Assembly (NCBI GenBank): GCA_021464525.1
Contig: JADRCO010000040.1
Location: forward strand, 1-64,000
Direction: 5' to 3'
Length of the DNA: 64,000 nt
Source of the DNA: Rhizophagus sp. LPA8_4_AMF
Lineage: Eukaryota > Glomeromycota > Glomeromycetes > Glomerales > Glomeraceae
Of the stretch, positions 1 through 11,858 are shown in pieces (the first letter of the stretch is position 1; every line of letters starts with the position of its first letter). A program made the position numbers and the translations under genes. The notes beneath the pieces are model-generated. The model did no database searches. It had not been told where the DNA came from and worked only from the letters and a program-made list of their open reading frames with translations.

Positions 1-596
1 TTTTTTTTTATTTTTTTTCAAGATGCAGTTTTATTTATTTTTTTCTTTTTTTTTTTTTTTCATTTAAAGTAGAACCCTTCTTTTTTTATTTTTTTTCGGT
101 TTTATTTTTTTTTTTTATAATAAAAAAAAAAATTTTTTTTTTTTTTTTTTCGTTAAAAAAAATTATTCTTCTTTCTCACCTTTTCAATCACTTAATTTTT
201 TTTTTTTAAAAAAAAAATATAGATTCGATTTCAAAAAAAAAATATATTTTTACTTTCTTCCTTTGTATTAGAAAAAAAAAACCAAAATAATAAACATTCA
301 TTATTTTATATATATTTATATAATCAGATTCCTAATTTATAATTCCTATTAAAAGGTATATAAAAGGAAATTTAGTTATCTGGATAGGGCAGAACATTTC
401 TTATCATAATTTTTATGTAATGCAAAAGGTCCATTTTCACCGAAACTGATTCCACGTGTTTGAATCAACTTTAAAACAAAAAAAAAATCTTGCAAAATAA
501 TTCATCTGCCTTTCTCTCTCTTTCTTCAACTTTTTTTCCTTCCACTTTTTCAAAAAAAAAAAAAAAAAAATATTATATATAGAAAAAAAATTTAGA
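1..596. other. A+T-rich leader upstream of the RhoGEF gene
   Basis: I see no gene here. The stretch is dominated by poly-T and poly-A runs, with a C/T-rich patch near 500-545 just before the RhoGEF start codon. One CACGTG hexamer lies at 453-458, about 140 bp before the ATG. Short open frames on both strands are low-complexity Phe/Lys strings and are not credible genes. Confidence 0.7.
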
Positions 597-916
597 ATGC
601 CTGTTATATTAATAACATCAGTTTCACCTTCAGGAAATTTGGTCATAACAAAACAATTTCAAGATTCGAAAATATCATCAAACTTGTTTGAAAATAATAA
701 AACGGATAATAATAATATTACTACTACTACGAATAATAATGACATAGATATGACAAAAAATTTAATAAAGTACGTATATATTTTTTTTTTTTTTTAATCC
801 TAGCTAATTTTTTAATTTAATCATCAGCAAATCCTTTATTATTACACAATAAATTATTTATTTTATTCACTAACCAAAAACGAAAAAAAAAAAAATTTTT
901 TTTTTTATATACGTAT

Positions 917-948
<32 letters not shown>

Positions 949-3900
949 CCGTTTTTAATTTTTTTTTTTCTTATTTTTTTTTATTTTAGTAATGGGCAAA
1001 TTTTCTCCTCAATGGGAAATATTGAATATATCACCAATTTCGAGACATTTAACGAAAGAACATATGACGATGACAAATCGTCATATCAATATAATAATTT
1101 TATTAATCATAATATAAATAAAATTGTGACAGAAAAAAACGCCAATGAAAATTTAAATTTTAAAAATAATGCTAATTTAATTTCAATTCATGAAAATTCA
1201 ATTTACACTACTTCATCATTATCATCATCATTATCATCATCATTTTCTTCATCATTTCTTTCTAGTTCGCCAGAGTCTAACGTTAACAATATAATTAATT
1301 ATTTAAGTATGCAACATATAACGACGACATCTCCAAATACGATAAATACGGTTAAAAATTCTTTAACTTCTCATTTGAACCAAAATATTTATGATAACAA
1401 CATTATCGATAATTGTAATAAAAATTCGGAAAATCCTCTCAACAGGTCATCATCTGTCCTTGAGACTAAAAGTAATGGTATGTATTTTTTTTTTTTATTA
1501 TTTCATTATGTTTAGTAATATTGAGCCACTACTTTCGTTTTATATATATTTTATATATATATTAGTTTTTTTTAATTTTTTGAAATTTTTTTTATTTTAT
1601 TTTATTTTTATTTTTTTTATTTTTTTTTTTCTTCTTTTTCTCCGTTTCCTTTTCTTTTCCTCTTTTATTTTTTATTTGTATATATAAAAATTATATAACC
1701 ACTTATTATTCTTCATAATAATCACCAAATATGATGTTTCAATATTGGTTTGATAACCCCCCAGGATTATATAAAGTATTATTATTAAGTAATTATATAT
1801 ATTCCCTTTAACTATTGCCCCAAAAACTCCCTTCCCCCTTTTCCCTTTTAATCGTTCTATGCCTTTTTATATAAAAAAAAATCCAGTTTTTTTTTTCTTT
1901 CTCACTTTAACCGGTATTAGTTGTTTAAATGTTTTTTACGAGCAAACAAACAAATATTTATATAATTACAATTACTACTTATTTGTTAATTCAATTTCTT
2001 TTTTCTCATTTTTTTTTTTTTAAAAAAAATTGATTTATTTATTTTCAAAAAAAATTATATAATTAACTAAAAAAAAAAAAAATTTGATTCCCTCAATTAT
2101 TTTCATCTTTTATAGAAATTGATCGCGTAATAATTTCTGATGATAATATAATTAAGAATCGTTCACAACTTTGTCTTCGTAAACAACCTTCTCCATCAAA
2201 GATTCAACGTTTAAAACGTACGTTTAGTCTTTCAAAAAAATCTGACAGAGAAGAGGAAGAACTGGAACAAGGAAAAGAAGAAGTGATTAATACTTGTCGT
2301 GATAATCACTTGTTACTTTTTGCTACTGCTACTCCTCCTTCATTAAAAGAAAATTATCCTTTTCGTCCTTTCACTATGAGTCGTGGTTCTGATTATGTTT
2401 TGGATAATTCCTTCCCTTCTTCTACTTTACAACATTTGAATTTTTCAACTCCCAAAAATATTTCTTCTTCAATTACAACAATATCATCAAAAAAATCTAT
2501 CACTTTGAAATCATCTCCATGTGTTTGTAATGATAATATAAGAAAACGCGTAAAATCAAATAGTATTCATCATTGCTCTATTTTATCTACTACTGTTTCA
2601 ACAAAAACTTCACTTATTGATGATTCTACCGCAAAAGATTCTTTCATCACTTGTTCGTCACCAACTACTGTAGCTGATACGATCATCCCGGAATCAAGCG
2701 AATCACATGATCATTCCGCCAAAATAAAATCTCGAAATTCTATGGATGATCAAACTGAGTTTGATATAAGGCGTTCATGGTCTCATATTGAAGTACGACA
2801 TCTTAAAGGTTTATTTAGTAGAAGAAATAGGCATAGTAGTGATGTTCAACGAAGGAATTCTTACGCTTATACTAATTCACAAAGAGCAAATCAACGAGTG
2901 GCTACAGAATCTGAATTCAAGGTTTTAAATCATGTTCATAAGGTTAAAACGAATCTTATTAATGAAGAAGATACATCCACGACACCCACGACACCCACGA
3001 CACCCACCACACCCACGGCATCCACGGCACCCACGACACCCACGTCATCTACAGTATTCACGACATCCACGACATCCACGACATCTGATGTTGAACAATC
3101 ATCACCAAAAAAATTTCCTGTTGATCTATTCGCTTTACAAGCTGATATGGAAAAAGAACCTGATGGTATTACAAGATCACGTCAAATGAGAAAGTTTATT
3201 ATCAGTGAGATTTATTCTACCGAACAAAGTTATTTAAGTCACATGAAGACCCTCAAAAAGGTATGTAAATGTAAAGGTGTAGTAATTGTAAAGTCTTTGA
3301 TGTTTGTTAACTTTTTTTTTTTTTCTCTTTTTCCCATTTTTAGACCTTTATGGATCCTTGTATTAACGCATCAACCTCACCTCCACTTATAAACAAAGAT
3401 GATATAAGAATCATTTTTGCTCATTTGGATGATTTGATAAAACTTTCTGATAAGTTTGTGGAAACTATTGAAACTTCAATGGATCCTTGTGAAATCTATG
3501 ATTCTAAATTGGGCCAAGTGTTTCTTAATTTTGCGGAAGAATTTGAAGTTTACAAAAAATATGCTGAAAACATTCAAAGAAGTCGTCAATTACTCACCAA
3601 AAAAGTTAACCAAAGTGTATTCTATCGTAGATTCGTTTCGGTAATTATTATCTTATCCTTTATTTTTGTATTTATATTCGATAAAAATTAATCAAATTCT
3701 TTAATATATAGGCGCAACGAAAAAAGGAAAATATCAAGCTTGGCCTTAGTGATTATTTGATAATGCCTATACAACGTGTTGCCAGATATTCTTTGTTACT
3801 TAAAGGTAAATTGTATACCCCATTTTGGATTTTATACGCCATGGGATGACTATGATAAAGTATTAATCATTTTATTTATGAATAGATTTGAAGAAATACA

Positions 3901-3998
3901 CAATAGAATCGCATTTTGATTATAATGACTTGTGTAAAGCTTTGGATTACATGGTGTCTTTAGCCAAAGATTGTAATAACAACATTCAAGATATATAA
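597..3998 (+). CDS. Rho guanine nucleotide exchange factor (DH domain, no PH domain seen)
   Basis: Six exons give a consistent 769-residue model: 597-769, 990-1477, 2116-3260, 3344-3640, 3712-3805, 3886-3998. The first two thirds are disordered, rich in Ser, Thr and Asn, including a Ser run (about 1200-1270) and a Thr-Pro minisatellite tract (about 2973-3090). The last 200 or so residues form a Dbl-homology domain: EIYSTEQSYLSHM corresponds to conserved region 1, and the hallmark PIQRVARYSLLLK to conserved region 3. DH domains catalyse GDP release from Rho-family GTPases at the cell cortex, controlling polarity. The frame stops within a few residues of the DH end, so the PH domain that usually follows is absent. 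That could be real, or an unseen alternative last exon. DH assignment is firm; the target GTPase is unknown. Confidence 0.85.
2973..3090 (+). repeat. Minisatellite coding for Thr/Pro repeats in the RhoGEF
   Basis: The unit is about nine bases, close to ACACCCACG, repeated with drift and in frame, and encodes Thr-Thr-Pro triplets that decay to Thr-Ser toward the 3' end. It sits in the disordered part before the DH domain, so copy-number change would lengthen a linker without changing the frame. Confidence 0.85.
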
Positions 3999-4968
3999 AT
4001 CTATATTACCATTTTTGAGGTAAAAGTTATATTATTGACAATTTTAATTAAAAAAAAAAGAGAGAGAGAATCGCAAAAACTGTCGATCTCTTACAAAATT
4101 CTATTTTTCTTTAAAAATTTTATTTTTTTTTTTTCAATTTGCATTTTTAAAAAAAAATTTCTTCTTAAAAAAATATAAAATATCCTATTTTTGTAAATAT
4201 TTATATATATATATTTTTATACAACACATATACTATAGCTTATCCCTTATTGAAAACTTAAGAAAGTTTTTAATAATCACGAAAAAAAATTTATTACTTA
4301 TGAAAAAATATCTTTAGTGTTATGTTATTCTTTTTAAAAAAAAAAAAAAAAGTTATGCGTAACAAACCGAAAAAAAAACATTTTTTATCAAATTTGTAAA
4401 AAAAAAAATTTTTTTGTATTTCATTTTTTAAAAAAAACTGTTCTTTCTTTTTGTCCTTTGTATTTTGTATAATTTATTTGTACCAATTTTGAAAAAAAAA
4501 AAATCTTTTTTGTTCTTAAAAAAAAAATTCATTTTTTTAAGTATTTGGGTGGCTTTTTGATAAATACAAAAAAAAAGAAAGAATAATTAACTGCTGGGTT
4601 ATAAGGTTATAAGGGAGAGAGAAGTGATTCTTTTAAAAACATTTTTTTAAAAAAAAAACATTTAAGATTCTTTTATTTTTTTTATATTATATAATTATGA
4701 ACTTATTAACAAAATAAAAAAAATTTATGTTCTTTAATATAAATTTTTTAGCGGATGCGTTTAACAATTTACCAGCATTATGCTTATAACTGATTGCAAT
4801 ATACAGTAACCAGTTTATTTAAACTATTAATTTTACCAGCATTATATTTGTACGTGACTTAACGTTTGAAACAATCTGCATTGCACGTGTAACCTTAAAT
4901 TTTTTATATAAGCCCCCCTTCACTTTTTTTTAAAAAAATAAAAATTCTCTTTTCAATTATCCAAAATA
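3999..4968. other. Intergenic spacer RhoGEF to sideroflexin
   Basis: No gene is seen. The stretch has many A and T homopolymers. A near-direct repeat of the word ACCAGCATTAT occurs around 4769 and 4836. A CACGTG hexamer at 4884-4889 lies 80 bp before the sideroflexin start codon. Confidence 0.7.
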
Positions 4969-5103
4969 ATGTCAAATGATACGGAGAAGAAATCAAAAAT
5001 TGATCTATGTAAGATTATTTTACCTCCTTAATCTTTTTTTGGGAACAAAATTTATAATGATCATGATTGAATAATTAAATTAATGAATCATCGAAAATAA
5101 AAA

Positions 5104-5134
<31 letters not shown>

Positions 5135-5686
5135 GTAGCAAAACCTCGATATGATCAATCTACTTATTGGGGTCGTGTAAAACATTTTATTGATATTACT
5201 GATCCAAGGTAAAATAATAATAATTAACATTTGTTAAAATTGATTAAATTTTTTGAAAAATCAACCATTTCATTATTATTATTATTATTTTTTTTTTAAG
5301 AACATTGTTTGTATCAAGAAAAGGTCTTGAAGAAGCAAAAAAATTAATTAATGATTATAATTCTGATAAAATTCAAGATGTGAATCCAGAAAAATTATGG
5401 CATGCAAAAAAAAGTGAATAATTAATATATATATTTTTTTTAAAAAAAAATTATAAATATAAACGATATTTTAAACAACCTAATATTTTTTTTTTCAAGT
5501 TGTCGATTCAACAATTCATCCGGATACAGGGGAACCAGTATTTCTTCCATTTAGAATGTCATCATTCGTACCAACCAATCTTGTTGTTGTAGCTGGTATG
5601 CTAATGCCTAATCCTAGTGTAAGATAATTAAATAATTTATTTTTATTTTTTTTATTTATTTTTATAATCTTTCTTTATTTTTTAAA

Positions 5687-5717
<31 letters not shown>

Positions 5718-6644
5718 TAAAAAAATAAACTGACATTTTTAGAATTTTAGATAGGTAGTATTATATTTTGGCAATGGGCAAATCAAAGTATCAATGTAGC
5801 TATAAATTATTCAAATGCTAATAAGACAATTGAAATGAGTTTAAAAGAGACTGCAAGTAAGTGATTGGAGATGGAGATTAGGGAAAGAAAAAAAAAAATT
5901 GTATATTATTTATTATTATTTATTATTTACATTTTTACAACATTCAATTAAAAAAACATTTTTAACATTTTTAAAATTTCAAAAAATTTTACAACATTCA
6001 ATTAGTTGCATATATTTCAGCCGTGACAACTTCATGTGGATTAGCGGTTGGTCTTACACAGGCTGTACCACGTCTTAAATTCTTAAAACCATCTTTACGT
6101 GGTGTATTAACAAGATTAGTTCCATTTATAGCTGTTTCTAGTGCTGGTACTGTTAATGTTTATTTAATGAGAATGAAAGAAATTAGAGATGGAATTGATG
6201 TTTATAATGATGAAGGAATTAGTTTGGGTAAATCGAAGAAAGCTGGTGCATCAGCTGTTGGTCAAGTCGCAATTTCACGTATTTTAACTCTTACTCCTGT
6301 ATTAACGCTTCCACCACTTGTACTTTCTCAACTTGAAAAAACAAAATTATTAAAAAGGAATCCGAGACTTTCAATTCCATTTAATTTTGGTAAAGAAAAA
6401 AATAATATATATATATATTTATTTATTTAAAATAACTAACTCATATATATATATATATATTTTTTATTTTTTTTTTTTTTTAGGGATCATAACAATAACA
6501 TTGATGACTGCTTTACCATTGGCTATCGCCGCTTTTCCACAAAAAGCCGTGATAGATCCAATGAAATTAGAACAACAATTTTGGGATTTAAAAGATAAAA
6601 ATGGTGAAATTATTAGAAAAGTATATTATAATAAGGGATTATAA
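4969..6644 (+). CDS. SFXN: Sideroflexin, mitochondrial inner-membrane transporter
   Basis: Seven exons (4969-5008, 5139-5208, 5301-5413, 5500-5618, 5751-5856, 6021-6389, 6484-6644) give 325 residues, the usual length of the family. Sideroflexins are multi-pass inner-membrane proteins; animal SFXN1 carries serine into mitochondria for one-carbon metabolism. The family motif HPDTGEPVFLPFRMSSFVP is present near residue 100, followed by several hydrophobic helices, the charged segment around KSKKAGASAVGQVAISR, and a C-terminal region that starts FPQKAVIDP and ends KVYYNKGL. The first exon is only 40 nt. All exon phases agree. Membership of the family is secure; which paralogue it is and its substrate cannot be told from sequence alone. 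Confidence 0.95.
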
Positions 6645-8161
6645 AAATTTAAAAGAAATTATTCTCTCTTGAATTATCAATTATTATAAAGCTTTTTTTT
6701 AAGAAATGATATACATTCTAATTCTTTTAATTATTATTATTTATTTTTTTTTTTCGATTAATAAATAGATTCGTAAAAAACCTTTTTATTACATATTAGT
6801 ATGGGATATTAGTATGGGATATTAGTATAGTATGGGATAAAAAAATTTTTTTTTAAAAAAAATACGTTTTTTTTTTTACATTTCAAAAATGTGAGCAAAC
6901 AAATCACGAAAAACAGAAAAAATTTTTAATTTCGACGCTCGCATTATTTTCGTGCGCGTACAAAGTCTAAATCTTTGGAATATATGACATAACTTTTTAA
7001 ACTGTACATATATTACAAACTTTACACGCCATGATGGAATTGGACAATGTCCATTGAAAAATATTTTGGACAATTGGAATTGGACTAATTGTTGGAATAA
7101 ATCCAATTTGTTCAATATCTTTTTGAACTACTGTATGTCCTAATTGTCTAGTCCAATTAACACATAATTAGTAAAAGCATTATCTGATGAAAGTGATAAT
7201 AATATAAGTATTAGTTATTTACTGATCGAGTAGTATATAAATAGTTATCATCCTGGATATACTAATTGGTCCGCCAGTTTATAACTTGCGGAAAATTTCC
7301 TAGATACCAATTAGTAGCCAGGTGATAAATCAATGTTATACAAATGATTGAAGAGTATAATTTCAAGATGGATAAGTATGTTAGAGAATGATTCAGATTC
7401 AAAAGAGTCAGAAAATAATAATATTTTCCTATTTCCTTTATAGATAGAAATATTAAATGAAACTTAATGATATTTTTGTTGAAGAACCTACCTAATACCT
7501 ATTTATCAACGCCTTAGTCAGATAGTTAGTATCAATAATATGCCTAAATAACAAATAATAAAAAAAAATAATAAATTCAAATAAATTTGAAAAAATAATT
7601 TGAAGTGAATTTAAGTCCAATAGTCCAATTAAATTTGGACTTGGAATGGACATCCAAAAGGCCATCACTGGATTCACTGCACGTCATATTGCAAACTTTA
7701 CATGTCATATTGCAATTAAAAAAAAATTTGGTCTTTTTTAAGCGAATTCATGTAGCTCGGAGTGGTATCGCAGTCTTTACAACACAAAAATCGAGGATGC
7801 ATTGAAGACGTGAAGTGGCTTATCATGATTAAAATACCATAAGTTCTTGTTTCTTTTTATCCGTTTATGTATTAATTTTACTTTGGAATTTTACATAATA
7901 CAATAGTTCCGAAATTATTTCATCTTGGAAAAGTTTCGCGTATTTCTATGTGGGTGCACATAGAAAATTGTGACCATTATTAATGTAAATGCCAATTAAG
8001 CCAAAAACATTGAAGTGGCGGTCATTACCATCTTAACCCATATAAAATGAGAGTTCCTCCATTACTACCTAGTGCTAATTCTTTCGACCATGCTTCTACA
8101 ATTTCCAAAATAAAATTTAGAAACCAATTCTCACGTACTCTATATTTATTCAGGTTACAGT
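6645..8161. other. Gene-poor A+T-rich spacer
   Basis: No convincing gene on either strand. A 13-bp unit near ATTAGTATGGGAT is repeated about three times at 6795-6838. Around 7040-7170 and again at 7610-7650 the words GGACAATTGGAATTGGAC and close relatives recur, suggesting degenerate repeat DNA. Open frames here are short and lack any family motif. Confidence 0.6.
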
Positions 8162-8714
8162 ACGATTTCCCGAATCCTAATTTCCCGAATTTTGCGAAAT
8201 AGACAACATCCCGAATCCCAGTTTCCCGAATGAAGTTTCCCGAAGTCCAGTAATGCATCATTTATAAAATAAATTTTTATCATCAAATTATTATACACTC
8301 ATATAAAGGTAATAGCGAAATCAAACAGTTTATTTTAAAAAAATATAATACATAAGATAAGAAGATTGAAGATTCTTAATTAATAAATTCACATATGAAT
8401 CGGACGCCCAATATTTCTGGCATAAGAAAATTTTTTATTTATTAGTTTTAAATTAAAAAACTTGTACATGTTCAGGATACACTTATAAGGAGTGGGGCTA
8501 ATGTTAAAAATTGTTAAAAATTTTGTTTCAATAAAGTTATCTACTTTTAAAAAAAAAAATAAAAATGATAAAACTTTATTAAAACTGAATGATTTTGCTG
8601 AAAATTAGTAATTGATTTTATTAAATTTCTTTTAAAGATTAGTCAAACTTCAGTAATTTTCGTATATGTCATTTTAATTTCGGGAAAATGACCATTCAGG
8701 ATTCGGGAAATCGT
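8162..8714. mobile_element. TIR-bounded non-autonomous element (candidate MITE)
   Basis: A perfect 17-bp inverted repeat bounds this stretch: ACGATTTCCCGAATCCT at 8162-8178 and its reverse complement at 8698-8714. Similarity continues imperfectly inward, since both ends carry a second TTTCCCGAA word. The left end also has an array of about five TTTCCCGAA words between 8168 and 8245. The interior (about 520 bp) has no reading frame for a transposase. No clear target-site duplication is seen, so this may be a decayed DNA transposon derivative or another kind of inverted repeat. Confidence 0.55.
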
Positions 8715-10227
8715 CCGACAAGGATTAATAATAAATATTGACAATAAGACTAAGGATTTCATTCAAATTCTTATATAATGTATATGCATTATTATTAATG
8801 AAATATATTATAAAGATGATAATTATCTAGTTATAGATTTATAGTAAATTAAACTTTGCAAATAAATTTCTCGAAGTTTTACCAAATTCATTCAAAATAG
8901 GTTTTCCCAATAACGAGAAATTTTCAGTTCAACTTATTTTAATTTATTGAATTTGTTCATTCGCTCTCAAATATGGTAGACACAAACATATCAAGTTCTT
9001 CCTTATTATAGGTGTACCATTTATCAAATTTTATTGAACAAAGTAAATTCATGCATGCTTCGAATAAATTGTTTTCTCGACCTATTGTTGATGGGAGTTT
9101 ATATTACTTCAAAATACAAGTTCGAGTTCAGTATTGGTTAAACAAAAAGTCTAAGATATAGTATTTTGAAAAGTCAAGTTCACTAAATTTCTTGTAATCA
9201 ATCCGCATATTTAACTAATTAATTTTCACAGCTTTGAATTTGCAGATTTTTTAGATTTTTTAGATTTTACAAATATTTTCTTCATATTATTTTCCTTATA
9301 TATTCGAAATATTGAATAATAATTATATTACGAGATTTCATTGTCAGTAATTAATTATCGTAATGATACTAGTTATTAATAAATTCGAAACTTTAAAATA
9401 AAAGAATATGTTAAAATATGCGCACGAGAAAACGAGAAAATGTATATTTGATTAAAAATAATAAAATAATTTCTTGTAACAATTATCGTATTGTACGAGC
9501 ATGTACAATAAATATCTTTAAGCATAATTAGACCGTCATATTAAAGATATTAACAAATGATAGATCTTGCATAATCTTTTTGATAAAGTGTGTAAAAAAC
9601 ATGTAATACTCAAAGGTACTACGTTAAAATTATTAATACATTAGAAAATTTATGATATGATATTGTAATAGGATATTTTTAGTAATAGTACAAATTTATA
9701 ATTTTTTCTCTCGTCTTTTTTTTTTCCGGAAAGTGTTAATACAATTAGCAAGCCAGAACTCTCCTGAAAACTCTTCGTGAAATTGCTTGTCATGAAGAAG
9801 TCGGGGTACGAGTCGGAAACCGGCTTCCGGATTTCCATTTAACAACCTCTCTAAATTCTCGTACCCCGACTTTAATGCATTCCCACTTTGTTCTATATTG
9901 CACAGTTAATGATTAATCTAGAATTTTTAATTAGAAATTTTATTATGTTGCTTTTTCTATTGTTATTTTTCTTCAATCTTCACTAACACAATTTGTATTC
10001 ATTATAGTTATAAATTCTTAATAAACTTTCAATCATTTCATTTTTCATTTTCCTCTGATTTTCGAGCATTGTAATAAAATCTAATTTGCCAATTTATTAT
10101 ATGTATATAGTACATATAATATCAAACCTTGCAATAAATCATTACAGAAATTATTGAATTAATGAAATTGTAACAACTAACAAAATATCTTGTCTACCTT
10201 CTAAGAATCGTAAGCCTAATTTTCTTA
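8715..10227. other. Gene-poor spacer with one strong hairpin
   Basis: No gene is seen. The notable structure is a 15-bp perfect inverted repeat at 9798-9812 and 9858-9872 (see separate entry). Elsewhere the sequence is A+T-rich and unstructured, with short repeats such as GATTTTTTA around 9247-9270. Confidence 0.6.
9798..9872. repeat. Inverted repeat, 15-bp perfect arms
   Basis: AAGTCGGGGTACGAG (9798-9812) and CTCGTACCCCGACTT (9858-9872) are exact reverse complements across a 45-bp loop that itself contains a smaller G+C-rich palindromic patch (CGGAAACCGGCTTCCGG, 9814-9830). The whole is unusually G+C-rich for this spacer. It could be the end or remnant of a mobile element, or a structured non-coding RNA. 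No flanking duplication is seen. Confidence 0.7.
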
Positions 10228-10450
10228 AATCCAACAGGTTTAGAACTCGATATTCCCTATTATGAACATTGATTTGCAATCGAAGTGCAAGGAGAACACG
10301 AAAAATATATAGAATTCTTTCATAGAGGAGACCCGACTAATTTTTCTGGATCAACTTAAGAAAGAATTATGAGAAAAGAACTGGAAGGCATGTTTGGTAT
10401 TACGAAGTCCCATATATAGTCATTCCTGAGAGTTGGGTCTCATTGAATAA
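10228..10450 (+). pseudogene. Decayed restriction-endonuclease-like fold fragment
   Basis: Read on the plus strand, this stretch resembles a nuclease-like domain that I recall as common in Glomeromycotina proteins: a GLELDIPYYEH-like segment, then AIEVQGEHEKYIEFFHRGD with the acidic E-x-Q pattern of PD-(D/E)xK-type nucleases, then an EKNW segment and a terminal ELGLI motif. The reading frame is interrupted and there is no start or flanking domain, so it is a fragment of a dead gene copy. The assignment rests on remembered motif similarity only. Confidence 0.4.
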
Positions 10451-10615
10451 TTCAAAACTTCATATGCTTCTGCGATTCACTATTATTTTTTCAACTATAA
10501 TTTTATTCAACATAAAAATTTCTTACCACATCGTATACATATAAAAGTCACGAGCCCAGTGTGGGCAACCAATTTGTTGACAGTTAATAATCGATGGAAA
10601 AAAAAATTCATGAAT

Positions 10616-10680
10616 ACATTTCAGTCAAGTTACATTTCAGTCAAGTTACATTTCAGTCAAGTTACATTTCAATCAAGTTA
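10616..10680. repeat. Tandem repeat, 16 bp x 4
   Basis: Four head-to-tail copies of ACATTTCAGTCAAGTT, the last with a single G-to-A difference. The high identity implies recent expansion. It lies in a gene-free stretch about 60 bp before the palindromic element at 10745-10916. Confidence 0.9.
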
Positions 10681-10744
10681 AAGAAATTCTAAAACAAAGA
10701 TTATTCGTATCATATAATAACAACATGAATCTATTTTATTGTTA

Positions 10745-10916
10745 GGGTCGTGACATTTATTACGTAATATTTTAGGGGGCAACTCAATCTTTTGATAAAT
10801 ATTTACTTTCAATATAAATTAAATAAACATCATGAAATTTAATTTAATTTGATATGTGTAACATAAGATTATATGGGGTATATAAAAATAGATATTACGT
10901 AATAAATGTCATAACC
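10745..10916. mobile_element. MITE-like palindromic element with TA flanks
   Basis: Near-perfect terminal inverted repeats of about 26 bp: the left arm contains TGACATTTATTACGTAATAT, and the right arm its reverse complement, ending ATAACC. Both ends abut TA dinucleotides (10743-10744 and 10917-10918), the target site of Tc1/mariner elements. At 172 bp with no reading frame it fits a Tc1/mariner-derived MITE. The TA in such A+T-rich DNA is weak evidence alone; the long arms are the main support. Confidence 0.65.
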
Positions 10917-11587
10917 TAACCACAACTTCACGTCTGATCACTATTATATAATTTTTATTTCTATTATCAATCTTTTGGAGATCCTGATGTTTCTTCTAGA
11001 AGAACTTCTTGAGTGTTTAATATATCTAATTTAAGAGATGGTCGGGACGACGAACATTAACCTTATGCCAACTATCAGCTCTTGAGTTCGCCTTATTAAA
11101 ATGTTCTTTCTTGCTTCTTTTGTGATTTTTTACGTAAACCACATCCTTCTGTCCCTTTTTTTCCTCTTTATAATACAATTAAAGTATTAGAATAAGTAAG
11201 ATTAAAAAAAAAGACATGTATCGAACCACACGTACCTTATAGGCTTGCATTTACTAGTATGAACATTTTGCTTAAAGACATAAACAAAGGGTGTCAGAAA
11301 TAATAATTCCCATGTACCTACTCCAATTCTTTAAGGTCCTCTCGTTCGTTCTTTAATCATAATAAACCAGTAAACATGGAACAGAAAATTTGAATACAAA
11401 ATAATACAAATTTCGGCTACAAATTCTTGAAAATCTTGGTGTTCTCCTTCCTCAACTAAGCGACACATACGTATGTCTTTCATAACATTGAATTTGAGTT
11501 ATCCACGAAAAGGCGAAAATTCAAGCAAGTATACATCTTACATATAGAGCAGATTGCAAGAAAGTTGCCAAATAAAGAAATAAAGAA

Positions 11588-11858
11588 CAAATTGTCAACA
11601 GACGCAGATCAATTATTGAAAAAGAATTATCATCAAGGGAATTACACGCCTTGAAGATAGTAGAATTCCATGACATTGAAAGTAAATGTCAAATTATCAA
11701 AAGACGCAGGTCACTCGTTGAAAAAATTATCGCCAAGTGAATGTACGTCTTGAAGATTAAAATAACGGAACTTGAATCATCATGTCACTAAATAGCGAGG
11801 CCAAATTATCAACAGATACAGATCACATTCACTTGTATACATCTTGAAAATAATAACA
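11588..11858. repeat. Degenerate tandem repeat, about 100-110 bp unit, 2.5 copies
   Basis: Units start near 11588, 11690 and 11802 with related words AAATTGTCAACAGACGCAG, AAATTATCAAAAGACGCAG and AAATTATCAACAGATACAG. The first two share a later TTGAAAAA...ATTATC stretch and a closing CTTGAAGAT word; the third is shorter. One plus-strand frame stays open through the first unit and part of the second with a similar peptide in both (NRRRS and KRRRS), hinting at a decayed repeat-protein gene. Confidence 0.55.

Noticed and set aside
437-646. Minus-strand frame upstream of the RhoGEF
   Set aside because: Translation is Phe/Lys strings from poly-A and poly-T runs and overlaps the RhoGEF start.
4750-4860. 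ACCAGCATTAT direct repeats as a mobile-element footprint
   Set aside because: Only one short word is shared and the flanks do not match.
7492-8261. Several 60-80 codon frames in the gene-poor tract
   Set aside because: No motif, poor composition, and they overlap repeat words and the inverted-repeat element.
9650-9838. 62-codon minus-strand frame
   Set aside because: It spans one arm of the hairpin and has no recognisable feature.
10616-10680. Short direct repeats as a CRISPR array
   Set aside because: Units are head-to-tail with no spacers, in a eukaryotic genome.
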